This document shows, in pieces, positions 25,764 through 34,263 of a stretch of 64,000 nt of DNA. Where the stretch lies: contig CBDDEE010000031.1 of assembly GCA_965226855.1 (NCBI GenBank), forward strand, positions 124,001 through 188,000. The letters run 5' to 3'. The notes below the pieces were generated by a model. That model made no database searches, was not told the DNA's origin, and saw only the letters and a program-made list of their open reading frames with translations. Source of the DNA: JAUXJB01 sp965226855 (GTDB taxonomy: Bacteria; Myxococcota_A; UBA9160; SZUA-336). Position numbers and translations under genes: made by a program. Each line of letters starts with the position of its first letter. Position 1 is the first letter of the stretch.

Positions 25764-26695
25764 GCGCCATCCTCCACGACCGGGCCGAGCAAGGTGAGAG
25801 TGCCGAGGTTGCCGTCTAGCTCCGCGGCGATTCCGACGCCAAGTGCGCGATTATCCGCGACATGTCCGAACGGCAGATCTTCGACGATGGGCCCTTCGAC
25901 CTCGGCCTTCAGGATGTCGGCGACGACGTGTCGTGCCGTGACGTCAGGGTAGCGTTCGGAGGTGCAGTCCACGAGCGCCCCCACGGCAACGCCGCGGGCC
26001 TCCCTAAGCTTGCCGGCCTCGCGCAGCTGCACCAGTGCGCGGTCGATCGCGTAGGGCTCCTCCCCGACCTCCTCCAGGAACAGGATGGCGCCACGTGTGT
26101 CCAGCTCCCACGGCGTACCCAGACTTCCCGCCAGCAACGTCAGGTTGCCTCCGACCAGGCGTCCCCGACTCCGGCCGCGCTTGAGCGGGGCACCCGCTAG
26201 CGGTACCAGCCGCCCCGCGCCCCCGCGCAAGAGCTCGAGCAGGCGCTCCCGTGCCTCCGGCGTCGTGTCGCTGCGCTCCAGCATGGGCCCGTGAACCCCG
26301 ACGAGCCCAGCACGGGAGAGCCAGAGCAGGAGCAACGTGGCGTCGCTATAGCCGACGAAGAGCTTCCGCGCGCGTCGGATCTCCGTGGGGTCCAGCCTTC
26401 CGAGTAATCGACCCAGTCCGTAGCCACCCCGCGCCAGCATGATTGCGCGCACCTCCGGCGCTCGGACCAGCTCGAGCAGGTCCGCCAGCCGCTGCTCGTC
26501 CGTGCCGGCGAGGAAGCCGGAGCGATCGCGCAGGTGCGCCCCGCAGCGCGTCTGGTAGCCCGCCCCATCGAGCCAGCGCAGTCCGTCTTCCAGCGCGGCA
26601 GCGTCAACGGGACCGGACGGTGCGCAGATGCCGACGGTGGAGCCTGGCCGGAGCGCGAGCGGTCTCACTCGCCTTCGCCCGAGCCCGAGGTGCAT
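25760..26695 (-). CDS. ldcA: Muramoyltetrapeptide L,D-carboxypeptidase
   Basis: 311 aa. Removes the terminal D-Ala from cytosolic murein tetrapeptides during recycling, making the substrate for Mpl. Signatures: VGICAPSGPV near the N-terminus, LARGGYGLGRLL (about 106-117), the nucleophile Ser in FVGYSDATLLLLW, and GGNLTLLAGSLGTPW, with the Glu/His relay in the C-terminal half (FLEEVGEEPY). ATG at 26695 overlaps the dnaB stop by one base, preferred over upstream in-frame starts lying inside dnaB. Coupled to the serine hydrolase and mpl. Confidence 0.92.
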   Translation of the reverse strand: MHLGLGRRRVRPLALRPGSTVGICAPSGPVDAAALEDGLRWLDGAGYQTRCGAHLRDRSGFLAGTDEQRLADLLELVRAPEVRAIMLARGGYGLGRLLGRLDPTEIRRARKLFVGYSDATLLLLWLSRAGLVGVHGPMLERSDTTPEARERLLELLRGGAGRLVPLAGAPLKRGRSRGRLVGGNLTLLAGSLGTPWELDTRGAILFLEEVGEEPYAIDRALVQLREAGKLREARGVAVGALVDCTSERYPDVTARHVVADILKAEVEGPIVEDLPFGHVADNRALGVGIAAELDGNLGTLTLLGPVVEDGA

Positions 26696-28149
26696 CAGAA
26701 TGGCGGCTCCGTGTCGCCTCCGCCCTTCCAACCCTTCGGGTCCGGTCCCGGATCGAAGCCCGCTTCGACCGGGGGTGCGGCGTCGAAACCGGCCAGGTTG
26801 TGGAAGCATCCGTAGCGCTTCTCGAACTGGAGCTTTGTCGTCCCGATCGGACCGTTGCGCTGCTTTGAGATGATCACCTCTGCAATGCCCTGATCCGGGC
26901 TGTCCTCGTCGTAGAGCTCGTCGCGGTAGATGAACACCACGTTGTCGGCATCCTGCTCGATGGCACCGGACTCGCGCAGGTCGGCCAGCTGCGGGCGCTT
27001 GTCGGGGCGATTCTCCGGACCCCGGTTGAGCTGGGACAGGGCGATCACGGGGACGTCCAGATCCTTGGCCAGGAGCTTGAGCGAGCGGCTGATGTCCGCC
27101 ACCTGCTGCTCGCGCCGCTCCTGGGCCTGGCGCCCCTGGATCAGCTGGATGTAGTCGACGACGATCAGCGTCAGGTTCTGCTCCCGGTGCAGCCGCCTGG
27201 CGCGGGCAGAGATGTCACCCACCGTGACGGCCATGCTGTCGTCCAGGTACAGACGCGTGCTCTCGAGCGTCGTCGCCGCGCGGGTCAGGCGCGTCCAATC
27301 CTCGTCGGAGAGCATCCCGTTCGCGAAGCGGACACTGTCGACCTTGGCCTCCGACCAGAGGAGACGCAGCACGAGCTCTCGCTTGGTCATCTCGAGTGAG
27401 AAGAAGCCGACACATCCGTTCTGATCCACGGCATGGTTGCGCGCCATGTTGAGCGCCAGGGCGGTCTTCCCCATGCTGGGGCGTCCGGCCAGAACCATCA
27501 GCTCGCCGCCCTGCAGGCCGCCGGTCCTGCGATCGAAGTCCTCGAAGCCCGTGCGCACGCCGATCACGTCGCCGGCTTGGACGCGCTCGATCCAGTCGAA
27601 CGTGCTCTGCATCTCGTCGCGCATCGACGAGAACTGATTCTGCGCGTGGCCGATCGCGATCTGCAGGATCTCCCGCTCGGCGTGCTCGAGCAGCTCGTCG
27701 ACCGTCTCCCGCCCGGAGTAGCCGCGCGAGGAGATCTCCTCGCAGCTGCGGATCAGCGCGCGTGCGAGCGACTTCTCGCGCAGGATGTCGGCGTGATGTT
27801 CGACGTGGGCGGCCGTGGGAACGGCATCGGCCACTCGGCTCAGGAACGTCACGCCACCGATCTGATCGAGCTGGCCACGCTCCTCGAGGTAGCTGCGCAG
27901 TGTGATCAGGGTGGCCGCCTGCTGCTTCGCCGCCAGCTCGACGCAGGCCTCGTAAAGGATGCGGTGCCTTGGCAGATCGAAGGCTTGCGAGCTCAGCTTG
28001 TCCTCGACCTTGTAGAAGGAGTCGTGGTCCAGGATGAGCGCACCGAGCACCGCACGCTCGGCCTCGTGATCGGAGGGGATCGCCCGGAGGCTCTCGGACC
28101 GACGCGCTCCGCCGCTAGCCCTGCCGGTGAGTTCCGTTTCGGTCGCCAA
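26695..28149 (-). CDS. dnaB: Replicative DNA helicase DnaB
   Basis: 484 aa hexameric helicase that unwinds DNA ahead of the replication fork. The N-terminal domain (about 25-125) has PSDHEAERAVLGALILD; the RecA-like C-terminal domain carries Walker A AGRPSMGKTA (221-230), FFSLEM and Walker B LIVVDYIQLI. The C-terminal tail after the core is Gly/Pro/Asp-rich (GPDPKGWKGGGDTEPPF). TTG start at 28149 after GGGAGG. It follows rplI, the classic rpsF-rpsR-rplI-dnaB order. Confidence 0.96.
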   Translation of the reverse strand: MATETELTGRASGGARRSESLRAIPSDHEAERAVLGALILDHDSFYKVEDKLSSQAFDLPRHRILYEACVELAAKQQAATLITLRSYLEERGQLDQIGGVTFLSRVADAVPTAAHVEHHADILREKSLARALIRSCEEISSRGYSGRETVDELLEHAEREILQIAIGHAQNQFSSMRDEMQSTFDWIERVQAGDVIGVRTGFEDFDRRTGGLQGGELMVLAGRPSMGKTALALNMARNHAVDQNGCVGFFSLEMTKRELVLRLLWSEAKVDSVRFANGMLSDEDWTRLTRAATTLESTRLYLDDSMAVTVGDISARARRLHREQNLTLIVVDYIQLIQGRQAQERREQQVADISRSLKLLAKDLDVPVIALSQLNRGPENRPDKRPQLADLRESGAIEQDADNVVFIYRDELYDEDSPDQGIAEVIISKQRNGPIGTTKLQFEKRYGCFHNLAGFDAAPPVEAGFDPGPDPKGWKGGGDTEPPF

Positions 28150-28185
28150 ACCCCTCCCCCACGAAACTCACAGTGTACACCGTGA

Positions 28186-28719
28186 CTACTCGTCGGAGGA
28201 GGCTTCCTCGTCGGAAACTTCGTCGGAATCCTCGGTCTCCACCTCGGACTCCCGGTCAGCCTCGGGCTCCGGGACTCCGGCCGAGACGACCTTCAGCTGG
28301 AGCTCGACGATCACCTCGCGATGGAGCCGCACCGAGGCAGTGTGCTCTCCCAGCTGCTTGACCGCCTCTGCCAGCTCGATCTTCCGGCGGTCTATCTCGA
28401 AGCCCGCCTCGGCCAGCCGCGCGGCGATGTCGGCGTTCGTCACCGACCCGAAGAGCTTGCCTTCGGGGCTCGCCTGCATCTCGAAGGAGAGATCGACGGC
28501 AGCCAACTGGCGGGCAACGCCCTCCTGGCCGGCAATGTCCTTGCGCTGCTTCTCATCGACGACGCGGCGCTGATGCTCCAGACGCTTGACGCGCCCGGGC
28601 GTCGCCAGCATCGCCTTTTTCTGCGGCAGCAGATAGTTCCGACCGAAGCCGGGGCGAACCTTCACCACCTCGCCTGCCAGACCCAGCTTGGGAATGTCCT
28701 CGGTGAGAATCACGTGCAT
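28186..28719 (-). CDS. rplI: 50S ribosomal protein L9 with acidic C-terminal tail
   Basis: 177 aa. The N-terminal L9 domain is canonical (MHVILTEDIPKLGLAGEVVKV, then GFGRNYLLPQKKA), followed by the long connecting helix and C-terminal domain (GKLFGSVTNADIA). The last 27 residues or so are an added tail rich in Glu, Asp and Ser (EPEADRESEV then EDSDEVSDEEASSDE), longer than common L9 (about 150 aa). ATG at 28719; a longer open frame upstream is the shadow of rpsF. Part of rpsF-rpsR-rplI-dnaB. Confidence 0.95.
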   Translation of the reverse strand: MHVILTEDIPKLGLAGEVVKVRPGFGRNYLLPQKKAMLATPGRVKRLEHQRRVVDEKQRKDIAGQEGVARQLAAVDLSFEMQASPEGKLFGSVTNADIAARLAEAGFEIDRRKIELAEAVKQLGEHTASVRLHREVIVELQLKVVSAGVPEPEADRESEVETEDSDEVSDEEASSDE

Positions 28720-28741
28720 CGATCCGGCCACTGCGCGCCCC

Positions 28742-29017
28742 CTACTGATGAGCCGTGGTGAAGGGGAGCAGCGCGATGTGGCGGGCGCGCTTGATCTGTA
28801 CGGTGAGCTTGCGCTGATGCTTCGCGCAGTTTCCGCTGATGCGCCGGGGAATGATCTTGCAGCGCTCCGTGAGAAAGATGCGCAACGTCTTTGCGTCCTT
28901 GTAGTCGAGCTCCATCGTGGAATCCGCGCAGAAACGACACATCTTGTCCCGGTTGAACATGAGCCGCCCACCGCGGCGCCTCTTCCGGGTCGGCCTCTTG
29001 GCAACAATCTCGGCCAT
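28742..29017 (-). CDS. rpsR: 30S ribosomal protein S18 (zinc-binding form)
   Basis: 91 aa. Conserved core KTLRIFLTERCKIIPRRISG and CAKHQRKL. It keeps Cys residues in CRFC, TERCK and NCAKH, the four-Cys zinc-binding (C+) version of S18. It pairs with S6 on the platform of the small subunit. Starts 9 nt after rpsF stops and is 22 nt before rplI. Confidence 0.96.
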   Translation of the reverse strand: MAEIVAKRPTRKRRRGGRLMFNRDKMCRFCADSTMELDYKDAKTLRIFLTERCKIIPRRISGNCAKHQRKLTVQIKRARHIALLPFTTAHQ

Positions 29018-29026
29018 GCTGTCCTC

Positions 29027-29632
29027 CTACTCCCCGCGCTCCGTAGTCTCGGGGGCCTCGGACTCCGTCGCGTCGCTCGGAGCTGCGCTGGGCGGCGACT
29101 CGTCTGCATCCCGATCGGCGCTGGAGTCGCCCGCTTGATCGGATCCTTCGCCAGCCGACTCCTTGGCGGCCTCCGGCTCCCCGGCGGCCGCCGACGCCTC
29201 GGCGCGTTCCGCCTCCATGCGCGCGCGCTCCTGCTCCCGTTCCAGCTCGCGCTCCGCCTCGATGCGAGCACGCTCCTCGCGCCGACGCGCCTGCTCCTCG
29301 GCCTGCTCGGTCGCTTCCTTGACCCGCGCCTCCACGTCCACGACGTCTTCGCTGACCTGGATGCTGAGGAAGCGAAGGACGTCCTGATCAATGCGGAGCG
29401 AGCGCTCCAATTCGGCCACCTCGCTCCCATTGCCGAGGAAGTTCAGCTGGAAGTAGTGGCCCTTCTGGAAGCTCTTGATCTCGTAGGCGAGCTTTCGCTT
29501 GCCCCAATCCTCCCGCAGTAGGACGCGGGACCCGGCCCCCTCGATTACCCTGTCGGCCCGGCCATGAATCTCCTGCTCTCGCTCGGTCGTAGTATCGGGC
29601 TGAATGACGTAGATGAGCTCGAACTCTCGCAC
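29027..29632 (-). CDS. rpsF: 30S ribosomal protein S6 with long charged C-terminal extension
   Basis: 201 aa, twice the usual S6 length. The S6 fold occupies about residues 1-100 (REFELIYVIQPD at the start, WGKRKLAYEIKSFQKGHYF in the middle). The remainder is a charged helix rich in Glu, Arg and Ala (ARRREERARIEAERELERE) and then an acidic Ser/Ala/Glu tail. Start placed at GTG 29632 because AGGAGG sits 9 nt upstream; an in-frame TTG at 29653 would place the ribosome site inside the gene. First gene of rpsF-rpsR-rplI-dnaB. Confidence 0.92.
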   Translation of the reverse strand: MREFELIYVIQPDTTTEREQEIHGRADRVIEGAGSRVLLREDWGKRKLAYEIKSFQKGHYFQLNFLGNGSEVAELERSLRIDQDVLRFLSIQVSEDVVDVEARVKEATEQAEEQARRREERARIEAERELEREQERARMEAERAEASAAAGEPEAAKESAGEGSDQAGDSSADRDADESPPSAAPSDATESEAPETTERGE

Positions 29633-29684
29633 CCTTGACTTCCTCCTGGTCAATCGGGCCCCAGCAATCGGGACCGAGGACGTG

Positions 29685-29704
29685 GCGCCTTCTAGGGGAG
29701 GCGC
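29685..29704 (-). promoter_or_regulatory. Hairpin in the rpsF leader
   Basis: GCGCCT-CCCCTAGA-AGGCGC (minus strand), a perfect 6-bp stem about 50 nt upstream of the rpsF start. Leaders of this operon often carry an S6:S18-binding autoregulatory hairpin, but the conserved features of that motif were not verified here. Confidence 0.25.
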
Positions 29705-29751
29705 AGTCTAGCAACTCACCCGCATAGCCGCCCAAGTAATGGGGCGAGGGA

Positions 29752-29847
29752 CCCCGCAAGCGCCGCGGAACGCGGCGCGCGCAGCGAAGGCCGTAGGCCT
29801 GAGCGAAGGTGGGTGACCCGCGGCCGCCCGCGGGCCGGGTCCCACAA
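29752..29847 (-). repeat. Intergenic hairpin repeat, copy 2
   Basis: Reverse-strand copy beginning 1-2 nt after the hppA stop, in hppA orientation. Read on minus: TTGTGGGACC, stem 1 GGCCCGCGG-GCGG-CCGCGGGTC (with one G-T pair), ACCCACCTTCGCTCAGGCC, hairpin 2 around GGCCTACGGCC, hairpin 3 GCGCCGCG-TTC-CGCGGCGC, ending CTTGCGGGG. Confidence 0.85.
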
Positions 29848-29848
29848 G

Positions 29849-31894
29849 TCAAGCGATCAGGGGGGCGATCACTACGCTGATGACGGCCATCAGCTTGATC
29901 AGGATGTTGAGAGATGGGCCCGCCGTGTCCTTGAAGGGATCCCCGACCGTGTCGCCGACCACTGCCGCCCGATGGGCGTCGGTGCCCTTCCCGCCATGGG
30001 CGCCCTTCTCGATGGTCTTCTTGGCGTTGTCCCACGCCCCGCCGGCGTTCGCCATGAAGAGCGCCATCAGCACGCCCGTGACGGTGACCCCGGCCAGTAC
30101 ACCTCCAAGCGCCTGCTTGCCGATCAGGAAGCCGACCAGGACCGGCACGCTGACAGCCAGCAGTCCGGGGGCCATCATGCGACGGATCGAAGCCGTGGTA
30201 GAGATCTCGACGCACTTCGCGTACTCCGCCTTGGCCGTGCCCTCGAGCAGACCCGGGATCTCGCGGAACTGGCGCCGCACCTCATCGATCATCTCACCGG
30301 CTGCGTCTCCCACCGCCTTCATCGCAAGCGAGCTGAAAACAAAGGGCACCATGCCACCGACGAACACACCCGCCATCACGATCGGGTTCAACAGGTCGAG
30401 CGACTCCAGGTTGGACTGGGTCCGGAAAGCGCTAAACAGGGCCAGAGCCGTGAGCGCCGCGGAGCCGATCGCGAAGCCCTTGCCGACGGCCGCCGTCGTG
30501 TTCCCGACGGCATCGAGGAGGTCCGTGCGCTCCCGAACCTCCGGCGGCAACCCGCTCATCTCCGCGATCCCGCCGGCGTTGTCTGCGATCGGACCATAGG
30601 CGTCGACAGCGAGCTGGATTCCCACTGTGCAGAGCATCCCCAGTCCGCCCATGGCGATGCCGTAGAGGCCGCACAGGGCGTGGGCACCCACCATGGCCAG
30701 CGCGATCGTCAGGACCGGAATCGCCGTCGAGCGCATCCCCACAGCGAGGCCAGAGATGATGTTCGTTGCCTCTCCCGTGAGGGAGGCGGCGGCGATCTCC
30801 TTGACGGGGGTCTTACCCGTCGCGGTGTAGTGCTCCGTGGCGAGCGCGATGACCACGCCGCCACCCAGACCCAGCACCATCGCGCCGAGGATGTTCCAGG
30901 CCGGTCCGTCTCCCACGATCTGGACAATGGCGAAGTAGGCCACGGGGATCATCACGCCCACCGAGCCGAACACCCCCACGTTGAGGGCAGTCTGCGGGTT
31001 CCCTCCTTCCGACGTGCGCACGAAGAAGGTCGACACGATCGAGACGACAATCCCCAGGCCGGCCAGCGCGAGCGGCAGGATCACGAAGTTGACCTGACCC
31101 TCCGTCGCAACGCCGAGCGAGATCGCGTAGGGAACGCCCAGGATCATGGCCCCGATGATCGCGCCGACGTAGGACTCGAACAGATCGGCGCCCATGCCGG
31201 CCACATCACCGACGTTGTCGCCGACGCAGTCTGCGATTGCCGCAGGGTTGCGCGGATCGTCCTCCGGAAGCCCCGCCTCGACCTTGCCCACCAGGTCCGC
31301 ACCGACGTCGGCGGCTTTGGTGTAGATACCGCCCCCTACGCGCGCGAACAGCGCGATCGTGCTGGCGCCGAGGCTGAAGCCGGACATCAGGGTGAGCACT
31401 TGACCCGTCACGTCGTCCACGCCCCAGCCGTGAAGGCGCGTATACAGCAACAGCAGCCCGGAGAGCCCGAGAACGCCGAGCCCCACGACACTCATGCCCA
31501 TGACCACGCCGCCGCTGAATGCGACCCTGAGGCCTTCGCTGAGCGAGTTCCGCGCGGCCGCCGTGGTCCGCACGTTCGCCAGCGTGGCCACGCGCATGCC
31601 GAAGAACCCGGCCAGCCCGGAGCAGGTGGCACCGACGAGAAACGACAGGGCGATCAGCTGCGTACCTCGGGTCCAGTAGCCGGCTACGAGGAGCACTGCC
31701 ACCGAGAGGATGAAGATCGAGAGCACCCGGTACTCCCTGTTCAGAAAGGCCATCGCGCCCTCCTGGATGAAGCCCGCGATCTCGGCCATCCGATCCGTCC
31801 CGACCTCCGCTCGCGCGACCGAGCGAGCCTTGATCCAGGCGAAGATCAGGGCGAGCACTCCCGCCCCCGCCGCCGCCACCACCAAGCTACTCAC
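29849..31894 (-). CDS. hppA: Membrane-bound ion-translocating pyrophosphatase (K+-dependent type)
   Basis: 681 aa, about 16 membrane helices. Hydrolyses pyrophosphate and pumps H+ or Na+ across the cytoplasmic membrane. Substrate-site motifs: KAADVGADLVGKVEAGLPED (about 187-206), CVGDNVGDVAG and DNAGGIAEM, with GGAWDNAKK near the C-terminus. The segment GNTTAAVGKGFAIGSAALTAL has Ala where K+-independent enzymes carry Lys (GNTTKA), so it should need K+; whether the pumped ion is Na+ or H+ is not resolved. GTG start at 31894, overlapping pth by 8 nt. Confidence 0.94.
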   Translation of the reverse strand: MSSLVVAAAGAGVLALIFAWIKARSVARAEVGTDRMAEIAGFIQEGAMAFLNREYRVLSIFILSVAVLLVAGYWTRGTQLIALSFLVGATCSGLAGFFGMRVATLANVRTTAAARNSLSEGLRVAFSGGVVMGMSVVGLGVLGLSGLLLLYTRLHGWGVDDVTGQVLTLMSGFSLGASTIALFARVGGGIYTKAADVGADLVGKVEAGLPEDDPRNPAAIADCVGDNVGDVAGMGADLFESYVGAIIGAMILGVPYAISLGVATEGQVNFVILPLALAGLGIVVSIVSTFFVRTSEGGNPQTALNVGVFGSVGVMIPVAYFAIVQIVGDGPAWNILGAMVLGLGGGVVIALATEHYTATGKTPVKEIAAASLTGEATNIISGLAVGMRSTAIPVLTIALAMVGAHALCGLYGIAMGGLGMLCTVGIQLAVDAYGPIADNAGGIAEMSGLPPEVRERTDLLDAVGNTTAAVGKGFAIGSAALTALALFSAFRTQSNLESLDLLNPIVMAGVFVGGMVPFVFSSLAMKAVGDAAGEMIDEVRRQFREIPGLLEGTAKAEYAKCVEISTTASIRRMMAPGLLAVSVPVLVGFLIGKQALGGVLAGVTVTGVLMALFMANAGGAWDNAKKTIEKGAHGGKGTDAHRAAVVGDTVGDPFKDTAGPSLNILIKLMAVISVVIAPLIA

Positions 31895-32480
31895 GTGTTG
31901 CTTCCCCTTCCTGTAGGGGTGCAGGTAGCGCGTTGTAGCGGTTCATGGCCGCCTCGAAGCCTTCCTGCACGATCATCTCCAGCGCCTCGGCGGCCAGCTC
32001 GACGGTCTCCGAGAACCTCTTCCGCCCCACCCTACGCGCTTTCGAGAGCAGATGGCCGCCCTTGCCGCGCGGGGGACGGCCAACGCCTACCCGCAGGCGC
32101 GCAAAGTCTTGCGTGCCCAGCCTCTCGATCACCGAGCGCACTCCGTTGTGGCCACCGTGCCCGCCCGCCTGGCGCAGACGGAGCTTGCCCAGCGGCAGGT
32201 CCATGTCGTCCCAGACGAGCACGATCTCTTCTGCCTCCACCGGCAGGTAGCGCACGGCTTCGGCCACGGCGTCGCCGGAGAGATTCATGTAGGTCTGCGG
32301 CTCCAGCACCCCGACATCCGCGTCCCCGATCCTGCCCCTTCGGAAGCGGCTCTGAAACTTGCGGACCGCGTCGCCGAGTCGGTTGCGCGCCGCGAACCGC
32401 TCGCAGACCAGAGCTCCCGCGTTGTGCAGGGTGGCCCTGTATCTCCTCCCGGGATTCCCGAGCCCAACGAACAGGTGCAT
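31887..32480 (-). CDS. pth: Peptidyl-tRNA hydrolase
   Basis: 197 aa. Releases peptides from drop-off peptidyl-tRNA. Signatures: LFVGLGNPGRRYRATLHNAG with the catalytic His19, TYMNLSG with the tRNA-binding Asn, DDMDLPLGKLRLRQAGGHGGHNG and FARLRVGVGRP. Follows rplY by 15 nt in the familiar ispE-tRNA-prs-rplY-pth order; its end overlaps hppA by 8 nt, coupling the two. Confidence 0.95.
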   Translation of the reverse strand: MHLFVGLGNPGRRYRATLHNAGALVCERFAARNRLGDAVRKFQSRFRRGRIGDADVGVLEPQTYMNLSGDAVAEAVRYLPVEAEEIVLVWDDMDLPLGKLRLRQAGGHGGHNGVRSVIERLGTQDFARLRVGVGRPPRGKGGHLLSKARRVGRKRFSETVELAAEALEMIVQEGFEAAMNRYNALPAPLQEGEATRE

Positions 32481-32495
32481 CCGTCTCGAGCGGGC

Positions 32496-33161
32496 CTACG
32501 CTTCGCCGCCGTCCTCGGCGGCAGACGGAGGCGGTGTCTCGCCCTCCGGCGCATCCCCGGCGACCTCGGGCACCTCCTCTTCCTCGTCCTTCACTTCCTC
32601 CTCGACCCGTGGCGTCACCACGTGCACGACAGGGGCGTCCGCGTCGGCGGTGGCCTCCACGCCCTCCGGGATCGACACGTCGCGAACGTGGATGGACTCG
32701 CCGATCACCAGCTCGCTCACGTCGATCTCGATCGACTCGGGAATGGCCAGCGGCATGCAGGTCACCTGGAGCTCGCGCATCAGGATCTCTTGTACACCGC
32801 CTTGCTCGACGACCCCCCTGGCTCGGCCGACGTAGTGTATGGGCACGTCGACCGTGAGCCTCTGCTTCAGGTCGACCGCGAACAGATCGCAGTGCAGGAG
32901 CTTGCGCGTCGCGGGATCGCGTTGCAGCTCCTTGATCAGGACGGGCTTCTTCTGCACCTGCTTCGGACCCTCGAGGTCGATCAGGGCGTTCGCTCCGCCA
33001 TGGATGGCGCGCTCCAGCGGCCTCGTCTCGATCTGCAATGAAATGGTCGCCAGGCCGTGGCCGTAGAAGATCGCCGGAACGGCCCCGGCAGCCCGCAGCT
33101 TGCGAGCCGCTCCCTTGCCCGTCGCCTCGCGCAGGCTGACCTCGAGTTTGAATCTCTGCAT
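32496..33161 (-). CDS. rplY: 50S ribosomal protein L25 (Ctc form)
   Basis: 221 aa, long Ctc/TL5 version of L25 that binds 5S rRNA. The N-terminal L25 domain (about 1-90) has LREATGKGAARKLRAAGAVPAIFYG; the beta-rich TL5 domain follows to about 180 (MPLAIPESIEIDVSELVIGESIHVRD). The final 40 residues are strongly acidic (EEEVKDEEEEVPEVAGD). Sits between prs and pth, as in many proteobacteria. Confidence 0.95.
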   Translation of the reverse strand: MQRFKLEVSLREATGKGAARKLRAAGAVPAIFYGHGLATISLQIETRPLERAIHGGANALIDLEGPKQVQKKPVLIKELQRDPATRKLLHCDLFAVDLKQRLTVDVPIHYVGRARGVVEQGGVQEILMRELQVTCMPLAIPESIEIDVSELVIGESIHVRDVSIPEGVEATADADAPVVHVVTPRVEEEVKDEEEEVPEVAGDAPEGETPPPSAAEDGGEA

Positions 33162-33179
33162 CTCGCTTCCCCCGCCGGC

Positions 33180-34130
33180 TCACACGAAGAGCGTGCTGAC
33201 CGACTCCTCCCTGTGGATGCGCAGGATCGACTCCCCTAGCAGACGGGAGACCGTCGCCACCGAGATCTTCGCGCAGCTCTGCGCCTCCGGCCGCAACGGA
33301 ATCGTGTCTGTGGTGACGAGGCGCTCGAGCGGTGACTCGCTGATGCGCCGGACCGCAGGCCCTGAGAACACTGGGTGGGCGATCGCCGCGACCGCGCGCC
33401 GCGCCCCGGCCTTCATGACCGCCTCTGCAGTCTGTGTGACGGAGCCCGCGGTATCCACCATGTCGTCGACGATGATGGCAACCTTGTCCCTCACGTCGCC
33501 CACGATGTGCAGGACCTCGGAGACGTTGGCCCGCTCGCGTCGCTTGTCCGCGATGGCGAGATCCGCCTCCAGGCGCTTCGCGTACGCGCGAGCGCGCTCC
33601 ACACCCCCTGCATCCGGCGAGACCACGACGAGGGGCTCGCCGGCTGGAACGAGGGACCGGACCTCCTCGAGCAGCACGGGCATGGCGAACAGGTTGTCGA
33701 CCGGAATGCTGAAGAAGCCCTGGATCTGGCCGGCGTGGAGATCGAGGCATACCGCGCGGTGCGCCCCGGATGCCTGGATCAGGTCCGCTACCAGCCGCGC
33801 CGTGATCGGCGTGCGCGGTCGAACCTTGCGATCCTGTCTGCTGTAGCCGTAGTACGGGATGACCGCCGTGATGCGCTTGGCGGAGCTGCGCCGCACGGTG
33901 TCGAGCAGGATCAAGAGCTCCATCAGGGTCTCGTTCGCGGGGGTGCAGGTGGACTGGATCACGAAGACGTCCATACCTCGCACGTTCTCCTGGAGCTCCA
34001 CGCTGCTCTCGCCGTCGCTGAATGACTTCACCTCGGCCAGACCCGGCACGACGTCGAGGTGACGGCAGATGGCGGCCGCGAGCTCGGGAGTCGCGTTCCC
34101 ACTGAAGATCTTCAGGTCGTTACGAGACAT
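33180..34130 (-). CDS. prs: Ribose-phosphate pyrophosphokinase
   Basis: 316 aa. Makes PRPP from ribose 5-phosphate and ATP for nucleotide, His and Trp synthesis. Signatures: LKIFSGNATPELA, SDGESSVELQENVRG, IPYYGYSRQDRK (flexible loop for ATP), LDLHAGQIQGFF and the PRPP-binding loop IIVDDMVDTAGS. Located directly after the tRNA-Gln gene, 19 nt before rplY. Confidence 0.97.
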   Translation of the reverse strand: MSRNDLKIFSGNATPELAAAICRHLDVVPGLAEVKSFSDGESSVELQENVRGMDVFVIQSTCTPANETLMELLILLDTVRRSSAKRITAVIPYYGYSRQDRKVRPRTPITARLVADLIQASGAHRAVCLDLHAGQIQGFFSIPVDNLFAMPVLLEEVRSLVPAGEPLVVVSPDAGGVERARAYAKRLEADLAIADKRRERANVSEVLHIVGDVRDKVAIIVDDMVDTAGSVTQTAEAVMKAGARRAVAAIAHPVFSGPAVRRISESPLERLVTTDTIPLRPEAQSCAKISVATVSRLLGESILRIHREESVSTLFV

Positions 34131-34188
34131 GCTCTTTCCCGCCGTTCGGCCACCTGCTCCTCGCGCTGGTCATGCTCTCCTCGGCGAC

Positions 34189-34263
34189 TGGCTGGGGCGG
34201 CAGGATTCGAACCTGCGAATGACGGGTCCAAAGCCCGTTGCCTTACCACTTGGCGACGCCCCA
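34189..34263 (-). tRNA. tRNA-Gln (anticodon UUG)
   Basis: 75 nt including an encoded 3' CCA. Acceptor stem TGGGGCG/CGCCCCA pairs perfectly; D stem GCC/GGC; anticodon stem ACGGG/CCCGT closes the 7-nt loop CTTTGGA with anticodon TTG (reads CAA, Gln); T stem GCAGG/CCTGC holds loop TTCGAAT; discriminator G. The upstream ispE reading frame ends inside its D loop, 21 nt into the tRNA. It lies between ispE and prs, a known proteobacterial arrangement. Confidence 0.97.

Noticed and set aside
29813..32857. 1014-codon plus-strand open frame
   Set aside because: Antisense to hppA and pth, which are unmistakable; the long frame results from high GC at third positions and has low-complexity Arg/His-rich sequence.
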